A DNA stretch of 64,000 bases from Enterococcus avium ATCC 14025 (GCF_000406965.1 NZ_KE136363.1:167633-231632); one strand, 5' to 3'; shown: positions 35,303 to 44,905, counted from the stretch's first letter. Translations and numbers: made by a program. Notes: a model not told the origin generated them from the letters alone.

Positions 35303-35836
35303 GTGAATCAAATTTATTTAGATTTAGTAATGAGTGCAATTTTTGAACAATTTCATACCGAGCAAGACTTTTACCAAGACTATTTAGGGGTGAATGAGGT
35401 TCAATGGCAACAGTGGAAAGCTGGCCAAAATAACTTAACACCAGAAGCAAACCAAAAAATCAAAAACTTGTTCAGTGATTATGAATGGATGTTAAGTCAA
35501 AAAGTGATTCGCCAAACTTTTTTGTTCCCCGAAAAACGTCCAACTGCAGTAGCTGAATATCGTGAAATGAAGACGATCGTTGCTCAAAAATGGATCGCCA
35601 GTGGATTAGCTCAGGTGGAGATGATTCCTTTTAAAAATAAAAATGAAGAAGAAAACCATGATTTTATCGATTTACGCGTAACGATTGATTATGATAGTTG
35701 GGGATATAGTGATATACTGAGTTTTCGTTTACCAGCTCATATTCAAAACCAAATCGCAAGTGCACATAAAAAGACTGCATTACTTGATTGGGTAAATGAG
35801 AATTTAACGGAGACATACACGTCGTTAGACGATTAA
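35303..35836 (+). CDS. Hypothetical protein conserved near cell-wall genes
   Basis: 177 residues, soluble, acidic. The N-terminal part (EQDFYQDYLGVNEVQWQQWKAG) looks like a small helix-turn-helix-like fold, and the second half is beta-rich. I do not recognise a family. It starts at a GTG with GGAGGG 8 nt upstream. The VanY-like carboxypeptidase follows 16 bp later and the GH73 gene 9 bp after that, so all three are probably one transcript. Function unknown. Confidence 0.65.
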   Translation: MNQIYLDLVMSAIFEQFHTEQDFYQDYLGVNEVQWQQWKAGQNNLTPEANQKIKNLFSDYEWMLSQKVIRQTFLFPEKRPTAVAEYREMKTIVAQKWIASGLAQVEMIPFKNKNEEENHDFIDLRVTIDYDSWGYSDILSFRLPAHIQNQIASAHKKTALLDWVNENLTETYTSLDD

Positions 35837-35852
35837 CGAGAGGATTTTTAAT

Positions 35853-36635
35853 TTGAAAAAAACAGTAGGACTACTTTCAGTCATCATCATGTTCGGGATG
35901 ACCGCTTATTCGCTTTTTTACAGCACGCCTGCAGAATCGGATGCTAAAAAAGAAACAGCTACGACCTACTCATTCGAGAAAAAGAAAACAACGAAGAAGA
36001 AAAATGCTGTGCAAAAAGCATTGCCGGATTCTAATGCAAATGATTGGAACCTTGTATTAGTTGGTCCTAAAAATAAAATTGAAAAAGAAGTAGCTGAAAG
36101 TCAGTTGACTACATTATCAGACAATAGTCATCAAGTTGATAGCAGAATTGCTAAAGATTATGAGGAATTTTCTGAGGCTGCAACAGAGGCGGGCTTTCCT
36201 TTAGTTGTCATCTCAGCCTTTCGTTCGGTTGATTCCCAAAAGGAAGTCTTTGATACAAATGTTAATGGCTTAATCAGCGGCAATGGAATGTCCGAAGAAG
36301 ACGCGATTGCCAAGACGAAAGAAACGATTACCGAACCAGGCTATAGCGAACATCATACTGGTCTGGCTATCGACGTCGTTGACCAAGATTGGTACAATTC
36401 TTATTCGTCACAAGTGTTAGACGCTTCTTACGGGGATCAGCCTGGCGCTAAGTGGATCGCTGAGAATGCACCAAAATATGGCTTTATCATCCGTTATTTG
36501 AAGGATCGTCAAGATATTACTGGCATTACTTATGAACCGTGGCATATTCGCTATGTAGGTAAGGAAAATGCCGAGTACATTTCTAAACACGATCTGACAC
36601 TAGAAGAATTTTTGAAACAGTTGTCAGCCAAGTAA
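35853..36635 (+). CDS. D-alanyl-D-alanine carboxypeptidase, VanY-like (peptidase M15B)
   Basis: 260 residues: an N-terminal signal anchor (about 1-25), a Lys-rich linker, then an M15B zinc peptidase domain. Motifs are SAFRSVDSQKEVF, EPGYSEHHTGLAIDV (zinc His and Asp) and EPWHIRYVG (zinc His). Enzymes of this type remove the terminal D-Ala from peptidoglycan stems outside the membrane. No vancomycin-resistance cluster is nearby, so this is a housekeeping carboxypeptidase. The start is a TTG at 35853 with GAGAGG 9 nt upstream. A GH73 hydrolase follows. Confidence 0.88.
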   Translation: MKKTVGLLSVIIMFGMTAYSLFYSTPAESDAKKETATTYSFEKKKTTKKKNAVQKALPDSNANDWNLVLVGPKNKIEKEVAESQLTTLSDNSHQVDSRIAKDYEEFSEAATEAGFPLVVISAFRSVDSQKEVFDTNVNGLISGNGMSEEDAIAKTKETITEPGYSEHHTGLAIDVVDQDWYNSYSSQVLDASYGDQPGAKWIAENAPKYGFIIRYLKDRQDITGITYEPWHIRYVGKENAEYISKHDLTLEEFLKQLSAK

Positions 36636-36644
36636 GGAGGCACC

Positions 36645-37259
36645 ATGCCTAAAAAAACTTATAGAAAACGAAAGTCCAACGTGTCGATCCCGTTAATTTT
36701 TGCCGGGATTTTAGTTATTGGGTTGGCTTTCGTTTTTTCTTTACATACATTATCCAATTCTGGTGTTGAAAATGAACCGCAGGAAGAAACGCTTACTCGC
36801 CAGCAGTTCATTGATCAATTAGCACCTCACGCCAAACAATTGCAACAAGGATATGGCGTTTTGCCTAGTATTATTTTAGGACAAGCGATTTTAGAGTCTA
36901 ATTGGGGGCAATCTCAATTAGCGAGTCAGTATAAAAATCTTTTCGGCATTAAAGCTTCTGGTGATCAGCCCAAAGTAAGTTTGGAAACTAAGGAATATGT
37001 AAACGAGCAATGGATCACGATTCAAGGAGATTTCAAAGTATATAATTCTTGGGAAGAATCTCTAGATGATCATACGATGCTCTTTGTGAACGGAACAAAT
37101 TGGGACCCACAGCTCTATGCAGGCGTTTTGACTGCCACCGACTATAAGCAAGCAGCCCAAGCTCTTCAAACCGCAGGTTACGCGACTGATCCGGATTATG
37201 CAAATAAGATCATTAGCGTGATCGAATCATATAACTTGGATCAATACGACCATTCATAG
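36645..37259 (+). CDS. GH73 glucosaminidase (peptidoglycan hydrolase)
   Basis: 204 residues with a basic N-terminus and one membrane segment (about 13-33), then a FlgJ/LytG-like endo-beta-N-acetylglucosaminidase domain. The catalytic Glu is in LGQAILESNWGQSQLA, followed by NLFGIKA and, further on, NSWEESLDDHTMLF. There are no LysM or other binding repeats, so it acts as a membrane-tethered cutter. GGAGG precedes the ATG. It lies in the VanY-like gene's operon. Confidence 0.9.
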   Translation: MPKKTYRKRKSNVSIPLIFAGILVIGLAFVFSLHTLSNSGVENEPQEETLTRQQFIDQLAPHAKQLQQGYGVLPSIILGQAILESNWGQSQLASQYKNLFGIKASGDQPKVSLETKEYVNEQWITIQGDFKVYNSWEESLDDHTMLFVNGTNWDPQLYAGVLTATDYKQAAQALQTAGYATDPDYANKIISVIESYNLDQYDHS

Positions 37260-37297
37260 TAGAATTGGTTTAGAAACCTGTTAGGGAGATGGATGCT

Positions 37298-37984
37298 ATG
37301 GCAGAAAACAATGCACCTGAAATTATGACTGAGCTACGAAAAGATATCGTACGAGTACCGGAAGTGATCCAAAAAGCTTCTGGAATCGTCATTTTTGGAA
37401 AAAAAATTCGATCTATAATTTTTACAACAGATATCGCGATTATCAGAAACACGGATGCGGATGCAGTGATTGCTGTTTATCCCTTTACACCGCACCCTGC
37501 AATTACCAAGAGTATTATAGAAGCAGCTGATATTCCGGTTTTTTCTGGAGTAGCAGGAGGCTTGACTCATGGTTCTCGCTCAGCATATATGGGAATGTTT
37601 GCGGAATCGCAAGGTAGTATAGGCGTTGTGGTAAACGGGCCTACACCAGTAGAGACCATTCAAGCAATCGAAGACGTGGTGGATGTTCCATTAATTGCAA
37701 CGGTCACTTCAAAATACTCTAAGATTGAAGAAAAACTAGCAGCTGGAGTTGATATTATCAATATCAGTGCTGGAAAAGATACAGTGGATGCGGTGAAGCA
37801 TTTTCGTAAAATGTATCCTGAGCTTCCAATCATCGCAACTGGCGGTCCGGATGAAGAGACTATTGAATCCACGATTGATGCAGGAGCGAACGCGATTACT
37901 TATACACCGCCATCTAATGGCGTTCTGTTTAGTAAGAAAATGGAAAAATATCGAAAAATGGAATATGACGAGGGTCATCAATAG
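37298..37984 (+). CDS. TIM-barrel-like protein of unknown function
   Basis: 228 residues, cytoplasmic. Repeating beta-strand/helix units with IATGGPDEETIESTIDAG and DIINISAGKDTVDAVKHF resemble phosphate-binding beta/alpha barrels (aldolase or nicotinate/thiamine-phosphate types). Similar enterococcal proteins are, as I recall, labelled only as hydrolase or barrel-domain protein. I start at the ATG at 37298, 9 nt after GGGAG; the upstream in-frame ATG at 37289 touches that site. It may belong to the preceding operon (gap 38 bp) and ends at a strong terminator. Confidence 0.6.
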   Translation: MAENNAPEIMTELRKDIVRVPEVIQKASGIVIFGKKIRSIIFTTDIAIIRNTDADAVIAVYPFTPHPAITKSIIEAADIPVFSGVAGGLTHGSRSAYMGMFAESQGSIGVVVNGPTPVETIQAIEDVVDVPLIATVTSKYSKIEEKLAAGVDIINISAGKDTVDAVKHFRKMYPELPIIATGGPDEETIESTIDAGANAITYTPPSNGVLFSKKMEKYRKMEYDEGHQ

Positions 37985-38024
37985 AAAAACCACCGAGAAT
38001 CGGAATTGATTTTCGGTGGTTTTT
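37985..38024 (+). terminator. Terminator after the barrel protein
   Basis: AAAAACCACCGA (37985-37996) pairs with TCGGTGGTTTTT (38013-38024); a T run follows. Confidence 0.9.
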
Positions 38025-38107
38025 TCGTGCGCTTCTTCTTACGTTTTAGGTTCAGTTAAGCTCTATTTGAGATACTTTTATGAACCTAAGAATAAGGGGG
38101 AAGTATT

Positions 38108-38866
38108 ATCAAACGAGTAATTAATAATCTTGGAATCCTTGCACTTATTTTGGGCGGTGCATTCATTTATTTGAGTAATACGGAGAATTCACCTGCAAAT
38201 AGTCAAACCACCGATTCATCAACAGCAGAAATTTTGATGGCAGATACCGATCTATCGACTAATCAATTGCTTGATGTGCCTTTAGAGGATCAATATGGTG
38301 GGGAGGTTGCGATGGAAAATGGCTGCGAGATTACAGCATTATCCATGCTACTAAACTATTACGGATATGGGACAGATAAAAATGAACTAGTCGACCTGCT
38401 TGATTTTGTTCCACTTTATGAAGATGCAGAAAAAAGGATTCACGGGAATCCCCATGACGGTTTTGTGGGTAACATCTATGAAGGCTACGAGGCAATGGGC
38501 GTCGCTGTAGAACCGATCGCTGAAGTGGCTAATGAAGTTGTGCAAGATAATCAAAAGGTTGTGGCTAATAATGACACATCATTTGATGACCTTGTCAGAG
38601 TTATTCAGACTGGCACACCTGTCTGGGTAATTACGACGGTTGATTTTCAAGTACCAACGGAGGATGATTTTCGAACATGGCAAACGACCAGTGGTGAAAT
38701 AGAGGTATCACCTTTATGTCATGCCGTCATCATCACAGGTGTTGACGAGGAGAATGTTTATGTTAATGATCCCTATGGCTATAAAAATCGAGTAGTAGAT
38801 CGTACTGATTTTGAAGAGATTTATCAGCTGATGGGCAGTGAATCCTTGTATTTGGAGGACAAATAA
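38108..38866 (+). CDS. C39-family secreted cysteine peptidase with apparent ATC start
   Basis: About 252 residues: N-terminal signal peptide (KRVINNLGILALILGG), linker, then a C39_2-type papain-like domain. The catalytic Cys is in ENGCEITALSMLL, His in PLCHAVIITG, and NDPYG follows. The frame is open only from 38096, and no ATG, GTG or TTG lies before the TTG at 38150, which would cut away most of the signal peptide. GGGGG at 38096-38100 is correctly placed for ATC (38108) or ATT (38105), so initiation at a rare codon, or a mutated ATG, is likely. The secreted enzyme's target is unknown. Confidence 0.75.
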   Translation: MKRVINNLGILALILGGAFIYLSNTENSPANSQTTDSSTAEILMADTDLSTNQLLDVPLEDQYGGEVAMENGCEITALSMLLNYYGYGTDKNELVDLLDFVPLYEDAEKRIHGNPHDGFVGNIYEGYEAMGVAVEPIAEVANEVVQDNQKVVANNDTSFDDLVRVIQTGTPVWVITTVDFQVPTEDDFRTWQTTSGEIEVSPLCHAVIITGVDEENVYVNDPYGYKNRVVDRTDFEEIYQLMGSESLYLEDK

Positions 38867-38897
38867 AAAGACATGGAATTTTTCCCCATGTCTTTTT
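38865..38897. terminator. Bidirectional terminator between the C39 and HAD genes
   Basis: AAAAAGACATGG (38865-38876) pairs perfectly with CCATGTCTTTTT (38886-38897). Poly-A and poly-T flanks serve both convergent genes. Confidence 0.88.
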
Positions 38898-38919
38898 CAA
38901 ATCTGTTTCAAAAGTTCAT

Positions 38920-39633
38920 TTACGCGAAAATATGCTGGAACGTTGGTAATAATTGATCGAATGAGGTAAGCTCGATGTCTTGAATTTGAGACGTTCCTTT
39001 TGGTAATTGGCGATTACGATGATTCAGCCAGAGAGATTGCCAGCCGGCACGCTTTGAGCCAATTACATCATTGTTAAAATTATCGCCGACATATAATGAG
39101 TTTTCAGGGTTTAAGGAAAATTGTTTTTTTCCTAACTCAAAAATTTCTACATCCGGTTTTTCATAACCTGTAGCTTGCGAAATGATGATATTGTCCTCAC
39201 TGACCCAATTTAATAGCCCTAGCTGCAGAATTTTCTTATATTGATGGTCTGTTGGTCCATTCGTGATGATGCTAACTGGGACTTTTTTAGATTTCAGAAA
39301 ATCAAGGGTCTTTTCAACTTCCTGATGCATGGTGATAGCATCAAGCTCAGCTTCGTAGACCTCTTGGAAAGTCAACGCTTCCTCATCCGTAATATGGGGA
39401 TAATCCAAATCTTTCAGTGATTGACTGATTCGGTGAGAACGCATATATTCTAAGGTCCATTCTTGAGTAATGACCTTATTAAAGTTTGCGTCACTATGAA
39501 CACGGAAGCGGGTGTAAAGAGGGAGCATATCTTCCTCGCTTACTAGTGGAAATAATTTCTGGACTGCTTTACGGAATGGTTCTTGTTGATCGTAAATAGT
39601 ATCATCGATATCAAATACGACAGTTTCAATCAA
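38920..39633 (-). CDS. HAD-family hydrolase, YjjG-type nucleotidase
   Basis: About 237 residues. HAD motif I is VFDIDDTIYD, motif II is IITNGPTD, motif III has the Lys in ATGYEKPDVEIF, and motif IV is YVGDNFNNDVIGSKRAG. The length and the helical cap between motifs I and II fit YjjG-like pyrimidine nucleotidases; the substrate is inferred. The start is uncertain: AAAGG fits best with the TTG at 39633, while the frame is open to 39660. Monocistronic. Confidence 0.85.
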   Translation of the reverse strand: MIETVVFDIDDTIYDQQEPFRKAVQKLFPLVSEEDMLPLYTRFRVHSDANFNKVITQEWTLEYMRSHRISQSLKDLDYPHITDEEALTFQEVYEAELDAITMHQEVEKTLDFLKSKKVPVSIITNGPTDHQYKKILQLGLLNWVSEDNIIISQATGYEKPDVEIFELGKKQFSLNPENSLYVGDNFNNDVIGSKRAGWQSLWLNHRNRQLPKGTSQIQDIELTSFDQLLPTFQHIFA

Positions 39634-39814
39634 AATCGACACGCCTTTCATTTTCAGCAAATTTTCAAATTATTACAGTTGCTATTTTAGTACAAAAAAT
39701 CACACAAAAAAAGAGTAAAATCGTTGATTAGAAAAGGTTTTTACTACTAAAAAAGACAAACCGCTGTCTATCAATTTTCAGTATTTGGAACTAAAAAAAG
39801 ATTTCTTTTTGAAT

Positions 39815-39834
39815 TCTAATCTATTATGATTAGA
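39815..39834. promoter_or_regulatory. Inverted repeat in the promoter region of the NimA-like gene
   Basis: TCTAATC and GATTAGA flank TATTAT, a -10-like hexamer, about 30 bp before the start codon. It is a possible operator over the promoter. Short and A/T-rich, so weak support. Confidence 0.35.
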
Positions 39835-39862
39835 GTAAAGAATTTGGATAGGTGGAGAAAAA

Positions 39863-40357
39863 ATGATGCGAAGAAAAAAAAGACAAGTTACAGATTTAGA
39901 ATCAATCAAAAACTTAGTCGAAAAATCACAGGTTGTAAGAATTGCCTTGAACGGTGAGGATTATCCTTATGTTGTTCCAGTGAACTTTGGGTATGAATGG
40001 AACGAGGAGAAATTAACGCTTTATGTTCACGGTGCGAATGAAGGTAAGAAAGTCTCCATGATCAAAAACGATCCTAAAGTAGCAGTAGAAATGGATGGCA
40101 ACCACAAATTAGTTGAAGGAACAAGAAACGCCGCATCCTATTCCTATGCGTATCAAAGCTTGATTGGCTTTGGAAAGGCTGAGCTTTTAGATGATTTAGA
40201 GGAAAGAAGGAAAGCCTTGCATTTATTGATGGATCATGCGGCAAAAGGGGCTGAGTTTGATGAAATTCCAGAAGGTATGCTGAAGCGTACAGGAATCATT
40301 AAAATTACCTTGGACTCTTATACGATGAAAGAAAATATCCATCCTGACGATAAATAA
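39863..40357 (+). CDS. Pyridoxamine 5'-phosphate oxidase-like flavoprotein (NimA type)
   Basis: 164 residues forming one split-barrel flavin-binding domain. The block PYVVPVNFGYEWNEEKLTLYVHG is typical of the NimA/5-nitroimidazole-resistance-like branch of the pyridoxamine-phosphate-oxidase superfamily, and SYAYQSLIGFGKAEL follows. Most such proteins bind FMN, F420 or haem and have unknown physiological substrates; resistance should not be assumed. GGTGG precedes the ATG. It is monocistronic and converges with the DUF2238-like gene at a shared hairpin. Confidence 0.85.
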   Translation: MMRRKKRQVTDLESIKNLVEKSQVVRIALNGEDYPYVVPVNFGYEWNEEKLTLYVHGANEGKKVSMIKNDPKVAVEMDGNHKLVEGTRNAASYSYAYQSLIGFGKAELLDDLEERRKALHLLMDHAAKGAEFDEIPEGMLKRTGIIKITLDSYTMKENIHPDDK

Positions 40358-40398
40358 AAAGATTGCAAACCGCATTAAAAACGGTTTGCAATCTTTTT
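40356..40398. terminator. Bidirectional terminator between the NimA-like and DUF2238-like genes
   Basis: A 17-bp perfect stem: AAAAAGATTGCAAACCG from 40356 with its complement ending at 40398, and a 9-nt loop. T runs flank both sides. Confidence 0.93.
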
Positions 40399-41061
40399 TT
40401 ACTTACGGATCTTTTTCAAACGATATTCTTCAAAGTGAGCGGCATCTCCGCGACTTTGAACATGTGCGTAAATTCCCATTAAGACCGCACCAATCGTATT
40501 GGTCAAGAGATCTCCCATCGTGTCCATCAGTGCCTCACGTCCGACTAATAGTTTCCCGGCAGAAGTTGCATATCGTTGAAGATTCATATCCGCAACGGTA
40601 TCGCAAAGAAATTCCCAGAACTCCCAGAAAACGCCGCAAAGACCTGCAAAGGCGAAACCAAATAACAAGAATAGCCAAGGTGATGTTTTGCTGATATCAG
40701 CATCCTTCATGAAATATCCGATCAAGCCATAGCCAAGCGCCGTCAAGACCATTGGACTCACGGTATGCAGGATCTTATCCCAGAAGGAAATGATCGAGAT
40801 CATGTGCAGAGAAGTTCCTAAAAAGACAGAAATCACTAAGAAGAACCAATAAAAATAAATAATTTTTTCAGGTAAAACGATTTTGAATAATTTCGTAATG
40901 ATTTCTGGCAAGAAAATCAAAGCAATCCCAGCTAAACACTCGATTACGAAAATCACTCCTTGTTTAGTAGAGTATTTACCAATCACAAATTCGTAAATAT
41001 TGTAGAGCAAACAGATTGCTCCAAAAATCAAAAGAGCCAAACGGTATTTTTTATAATTCAT
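40399..41061 (-). CDS. DUF2238/YjdF-like integral membrane protein
   Basis: 220 residues with about six membrane segments. FWDKILHTVSPMVLTALGY and GVFWEFWEF, followed by DTMGDLLTNTIGAVL, carry the conserved Asp, His and Glu residues of DUF2238 membrane proteins, whose function is unknown. I start at the ATG at 41061, with AGGTAGTGAG upstream, rather than a GTG three codons earlier. It overlaps the end of the deoxyribosyltransferase gene by 11 bases, so the three minus-strand genes 42764-40399 form one operon. Confidence 0.75.
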   Translation of the reverse strand: MNYKKYRLALLIFGAICLLYNIYEFVIGKYSTKQGVIFVIECLAGIALIFLPEIITKLFKIVLPEKIIYFYWFFLVISVFLGTSLHMISIISFWDKILHTVSPMVLTALGYGLIGYFMKDADISKTSPWLFLLFGFAFAGLCGVFWEFWEFLCDTVADMNLQRYATSAGKLLVGREALMDTMGDLLTNTIGAVLMGIYAHVQSRGDAAHFEEYRLKKIRK

Positions 41062-41560
41062 GGAACTCACTACCTTCTATAAAAGATTGGATTTGCTCTA
41101 ACAACACTTTTTCAGTGCTAACGATTGTGCCGTTTAATTTGATTAATCCAACGGTATAAAGATTTAAGTAATGAAATTGATTTTCTGCAGGTGTTTGCAA
41201 CGCCTCTAACTTCTTTCGATTATCCGCGCCTTGTTGACGAGAATCTGTATACAATCCAATAACAGGAATGCCTTTCGCGTAAGCAACGCCGATTTCAGAA
41301 GCAACACCTGCATCAATGGTCAATCCATCTAACAACGCCACCATCAAATCACTTTTTAAAACCTCTTCAGTATCGGCAAGCGCGATCATCTTACTGTCAG
41401 CATACGCTGATTTATCATTAATTCCTTCATTTTCCTGAGGTAAATAAACGGTGAGCGTTGAATCAATTTCTCGAATTTTTTCAACTAAATACTTGTTATA
41501 AAGTAAGTCGCTTTGTGCAAATAGCGATGCAGCAAAATAAATGTGTTTAGAAGTAGTCAC
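41051..41560 (-). CDS. Nucleoside 2-deoxyribosyltransferase
   Basis: 169 residues. IYFAASLFAQSDLLYN at the N-terminus and LDGLTIDAGVASEIGVAYAKG in the middle (the catalytic Glu lies in the ASEIG region) are typical of this enzyme, which exchanges the base of deoxyribonucleosides for salvage. It starts at a GTG with GGAGG 9 nt upstream. It overlaps both neighbours in the minus-strand operon. Confidence 0.88.
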   Translation of the reverse strand: MTTSKHIYFAASLFAQSDLLYNKYLVEKIREIDSTLTVYLPQENEGINDKSAYADSKMIALADTEEVLKSDLMVALLDGLTIDAGVASEIGVAYAKGIPVIGLYTDSRQQGADNRKKLEALQTPAENQFHYLNLYTVGLIKLNGTIVSTEKVLLEQIQSFIEGSEFHEL

Positions 41561-42764
41561 TAAAATAAGCCTCCATATCTGGGATTGTTGTTTCTAATAA
41601 TTCAATTGCTTTTTTGTCGGCCTCAAGCCGCTCAATTCGCGCGAGATACGCAGCACGCCGATAATTCATCAGCATGCAGGTCAAGGTTTGAATATTCAGC
41701 GCGATTCGTCTTCCCTGAGGCTGATCGGAAATAGTTAACTCATCTGCGTCATTCCAGCTAAGGGCAAAAATGCCATTGTTCCATTCAGCAACGGGGTCCT
41801 CCACCTCAAAATAGAAGGGTTCGACTGATTTTTCAAATGGGTATTCCAATAAAAACTCTTTTACATCAACGATCCGCGCCATAAAGAAAGGAGCAATTGT
41901 CTCGGTGATTTCGCTGTCATCCAATAAGAAGGAGAGGGGTTCATTTTTAAAAATATCGCCCTTGACCCAATAAACCATCGAAAAATGCGCGCTAATAAAA
42001 TTCCATAAGCCATTGCGTGCTTCTTGATTTAAGTAGAACATTTCCTTAATATGGAAAACCTCGTCAGAAATCCAATAAAACAACACACCAGTCGGTTTTT
42101 TATCAGCGTTATAGTAAATTGCGGCGATACGTTCCTCTTCATTTTCAAATCGCCAATACTCTTCCCAATTCAATTCCTTTCGAATCATCGCCCCGTGATT
42201 ATTTAAGGCAAATTCATGATAGACTTGATAAACATCAGGATCATCGACTTCCTTACGCTCGACGATTCCTGGCAGGTCAACTTGTTTTGGCAGCTGGGTG
42301 TCTTTGATTTTAAAGCTAAGCTTGTCAGACATAATTTCCCAACCCTTACGGCGATAATATGGGATGTTGTAAGGATACAAGTAGGAAATCCATTGTTGAT
42401 CCTCACGCATTTGGACTAAAGCCTTTTTGATTAAATCCTTCATCAAGCCATGATTGGCATATTCGGGATAGGTTCCAACACCAGTAACGCCGCCCATTTG
42501 GAAAAGCTTCCCGTGAATATTTACTTCACAAGGATAAATGGCTATCTGGGAAATCAAATTATCACCATGGAACCAGCCAAAAACTTTCGATTGTTCTAAG
42601 ACCGGCTTTTTCGCCCGCACCATTTCTCTTTTATTCTCGTATCCGCTATTTTCAATATCACTTTCTGTCACTTGAAAGACATAACTAAGCAGCTCATCAT
42701 ATTGCGCTAAGTGTTCCTCACCTACAGGCTTTAAGACGAGCTGTTCCTTAAAGTCACTATCCAT
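41547..42764 (-). CDS. Eis-like GNAT acetyltransferase
   Basis: 405 residues. The N-terminal GNAT domain includes QMGGVTGVGTYPEYANHGLMKDLI (acetyl-CoA loop region) and ISYLYPYNIPYYRRKGWE. A second GNAT-like domain and a C-terminal sterol-carrier-like domain follow, the Eis layout. Eis enzymes acetylate multiple amines of aminoglycosides or peptides; the natural substrate here is unknown. AGGAG precedes the ATG. First gene of the minus-strand operon with the deoxyribosyltransferase and DUF2238 genes. Confidence 0.88.
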   Translation of the reverse strand: MDSDFKEQLVLKPVGEEHLAQYDELLSYVFQVTESDIENSGYENKREMVRAKKPVLEQSKVFGWFHGDNLISQIAIYPCEVNIHGKLFQMGGVTGVGTYPEYANHGLMKDLIKKALVQMREDQQWISYLYPYNIPYYRRKGWEIMSDKLSFKIKDTQLPKQVDLPGIVERKEVDDPDVYQVYHEFALNNHGAMIRKELNWEEYWRFENEEERIAAIYYNADKKPTGVLFYWISDEVFHIKEMFYLNQEARNGLWNFISAHFSMVYWVKGDIFKNEPLSFLLDDSEITETIAPFFMARIVDVKEFLLEYPFEKSVEPFYFEVEDPVAEWNNGIFALSWNDADELTISDQPQGRRIALNIQTLTCMLMNYRRAAYLARIERLEADKKAIELLETTIPDMEAYFSDYF

Positions 42765-42936
42765 ACGTTCATCTCCTAAAAATAGTATTATATGAGTTAT
42801 TCCACTAAACTGATTAAATAGCTAGTAGAATTCAGCCTCAAATTAATCTATATTCTAAGTATAGCAAAACAAGCATGATATTTCTCTTACTGACTTTTAG
42901 AAATAGGGGAAAAGACTTTTTTTCTATTCCGATCGT

Positions 42937-42945
42937 TGGTATAAT
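42937..42945 (+). promoter_or_regulatory. Extended -10 promoter of lepA
   Basis: TGGTATAAT: a perfect TATAAT (42940-42945) with the upstream TG of an extended -10. The lepA start codon is 34 bp downstream. No clear -35. Confidence 0.6.
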
Positions 42946-42979
42946 TGACAGTGCTGATTAAAAGAAATGAGGAACATTG

Positions 42980-44818
42980 ATGAATATAGAAGAAATGAAG
43001 AAACGCCAGCAGATGATTCGAAATTTTTCGATCATTGCGCATATTGATCATGGGAAGTCGACATTGGCTGACCGAATCTTAGAACAAACGAATACTGTAA
43101 GTTCCCGTGAAATGCAGGAGCAATTGCTAGACTCAATGGATCTTGAACGTGAACGTGGAATTACAATCAAATTGAATGCGGTCGAGTTGCATTATACTGC
43201 TAATGATGGTCAAAATTATATTTTCCATTTGATTGACACGCCAGGACACGTCGATTTTACCTATGAAGTATCCAGGAGCTTAGCCGCCTGTGAAGGTGCA
43301 GTTTTAGTTGTTGATGCGGCTCAGGGAATTGAAGCCCAGACACTAGCGAATGTTTATTTAGCGTTAGACAACGATTTGGAAATCTTGCCAGTCATTAACA
43401 AAATCGATTTACCAGCCGCTGATCCAGAGCGAGTTCGTAAGGAAATCGAAGATGTGATTGGAATTGATGCGGAAGATGCGGTTCTTGCTAGTGCCAAAAC
43501 AGGCATCGGGATTAGCGAGATTTTAGAGCAAATCGTAACGAATGTTCCTGCACCAAGTGGTGATTTAGATGCGCCATTAAAAGCGTTGATTTTTGATTCC
43601 GTTTATGACAGCTATCGTGGCGTTGTCTTAAACGTTCGTATTACGGATGGAATTGTCCGTCCCGGAGATAAGATTCAATTGATGAGTAACGGCAAAACCT
43701 TCGATGTAACAGAAGTTGGAGTTTTTTCACCGAAAGCTGTTCAACGAGATTATTTGATGGTAGGAGACGTCGGCTACATTACTGCCAGCATTAAGTCTGT
43801 CCAAGATACGCGCGTTGGGGATACCGTGACACTTGCGAATAATCCAGCAGCAGAAGCCTTGGCTGGCTATCGTAAAATGAATCCGATGGTGTTCTGTGGT
43901 CTCTATCCGATTGATACCTCTCGTTATAATGATTTGCGAGAAGCGTTAGAAAAATTGCAATTAAATGATGCGGCGTTACAATTCGAACCAGAAACCTCAC
44001 AAGCTTTAGGCTTTGGTTTCCGTTGCGGCTTCTTAGGTCTGCTACACATGGATGTAGTTCAAGAACGCCTGGAGCGTGAATTTAATCTTGAATTGATCAC
44101 CACGGCACCATCCGTTATTTACCATGTAAACTTGACTGACGGCACGCAGTTGATTGTGGATAATCCTTCAGATTTTCCTGATCCATCAAAAATTCAAAAC
44201 GTAGAAGAACCTTTCGTGAAAGCTAATATTATGGTACCAAATGATTATGTCGGTGCTGTTATGGAGCTTTCTCAGCGCAAACGTGGCGAGTTTATTACTA
44301 TGGATTATCTAGATGATTATCGCGTGAATGTTGTTTACAATATTCCATTGTCGGAAATTGTCTTTGACTTCTTTGATAAATTAAAATCAAGTACAAAAGG
44401 GTATGCCTCATTGGATTACGAAATGGCTGATTATCGCGAAAGCCGCTTAGTTAAAATGGACATTCTATTGAATGCTGAAAAAGTCGATGCCTTAAGCTTT
44501 ATCGTTCACCGCGAATTCGCCCAAGAACGTGGCCGTGCAATCGTGGATAAATTGAAGACCTTAATCCCACGTCAGCAGTTTGAAGTACCGATCCAAGCAA
44601 CTATTGGTACCAAAATCGTTGCCCGTACAGATATCAAAGCTTTACGTAAAAATGTATTGGCTAAATGTTACGGCGGGGATGTTTCTCGAAAACGGAAATT
44701 GTTAGAGAAACAAAAAGAAGGGAAGAAACGGATGAAACAGATTGGCTCCGTTGAAGTCCCTCAGGAGGCATTCATGGCTGTTCTGAAAATGGATGAGGAT
44801 GAACCTAAGAAGAAATAA
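42980..44818 (+). CDS. lepA: Elongation factor 4 (LepA)
   Basis: Ribosome-associated translational GTPase that can back-translocate stalled ribosomes. 612 residues. G1 is [11 protein letters not shown]2 the [14 protein letters not shown] region, G3 DTPGHVDF, G4 NKIDLP, and the C-terminal LepA-specific domain ends with [22 protein letters not shown]-type sequence. The start is the ATG at 42980 with AGGA upstream. It is the last core gene before the prophage. Confidence 0.97.
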   Translation: MNIEEMKKRQQMIRNFSIIAHIDHGKSTLADRILEQTNTVSSREMQEQLLDSMDLERERGITIKLNAVELHYTANDGQNYIFHLIDTPGHVDFTYEVSRSLAACEGAVLVVDAAQGIEAQTLANVYLALDNDLEILPVINKIDLPAADPERVRKEIEDVIGIDAEDAVLASAKTGIGISEILEQIVTNVPAPSGDLDAPLKALIFDSVYDSYRGVVLNVRITDGIVRPGDKIQLMSNGKTFDVTEVGVFSPKAVQRDYLMVGDVGYITASIKSVQDTRVGDTVTLANNPAAEALAGYRKMNPMVFCGLYPIDTSRYNDLREALEKLQLNDAALQFEPETSQALGFGFRCGFLGLLHMDVVQERLEREFNLELITTAPSVIYHVNLTDGTQLIVDNPSDFPDPSKIQNVEEPFVKANIMVPNDYVGAVMELSQRKRGEFITMDYLDDYRVNVVYNIPLSEIVFDFFDKLKSSTKGYASLDYEMADYRESRLVKMDILLNAEKVDALSFIVHREFAQERGRAIVDKLKTLIPRQQFEVPIQATIGTKIVARTDIKALRKNVLAKCYGGDVSRKRKLLEKQKEGKKRMKQIGSVEVPQEAFMAVLKMDEDEPKKK

Positions 44819-44875
44819 GGGTTTGTTTGAAAATAATTCTAAAAATGATTGTGATTTTCATAAATATTCGCCCGT

Positions 44876-44905
44876 TGTTCGCCCAGAGGTTTTATTGGGC
44901 GAACA
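44876..44905. terminator. Terminator between lepA and the integrase
   Basis: TGTTCGCCCA (44876-44885) and TGGGCGAACA (44896-44905) form a perfect 10-bp stem, followed by T6 on the plus strand. It ends lepA and lies in or next to the attachment region, as often seen when phages integrate at 3' ends of genes. Confidence 0.85.

Noticed and set aside
35853-36635. Part of a vancomycin-resistance cluster
   Set aside because: No VanH/A/X, ligase or VanRS-like genes are near; a single M15B carboxypeptidase is common in enterococci.
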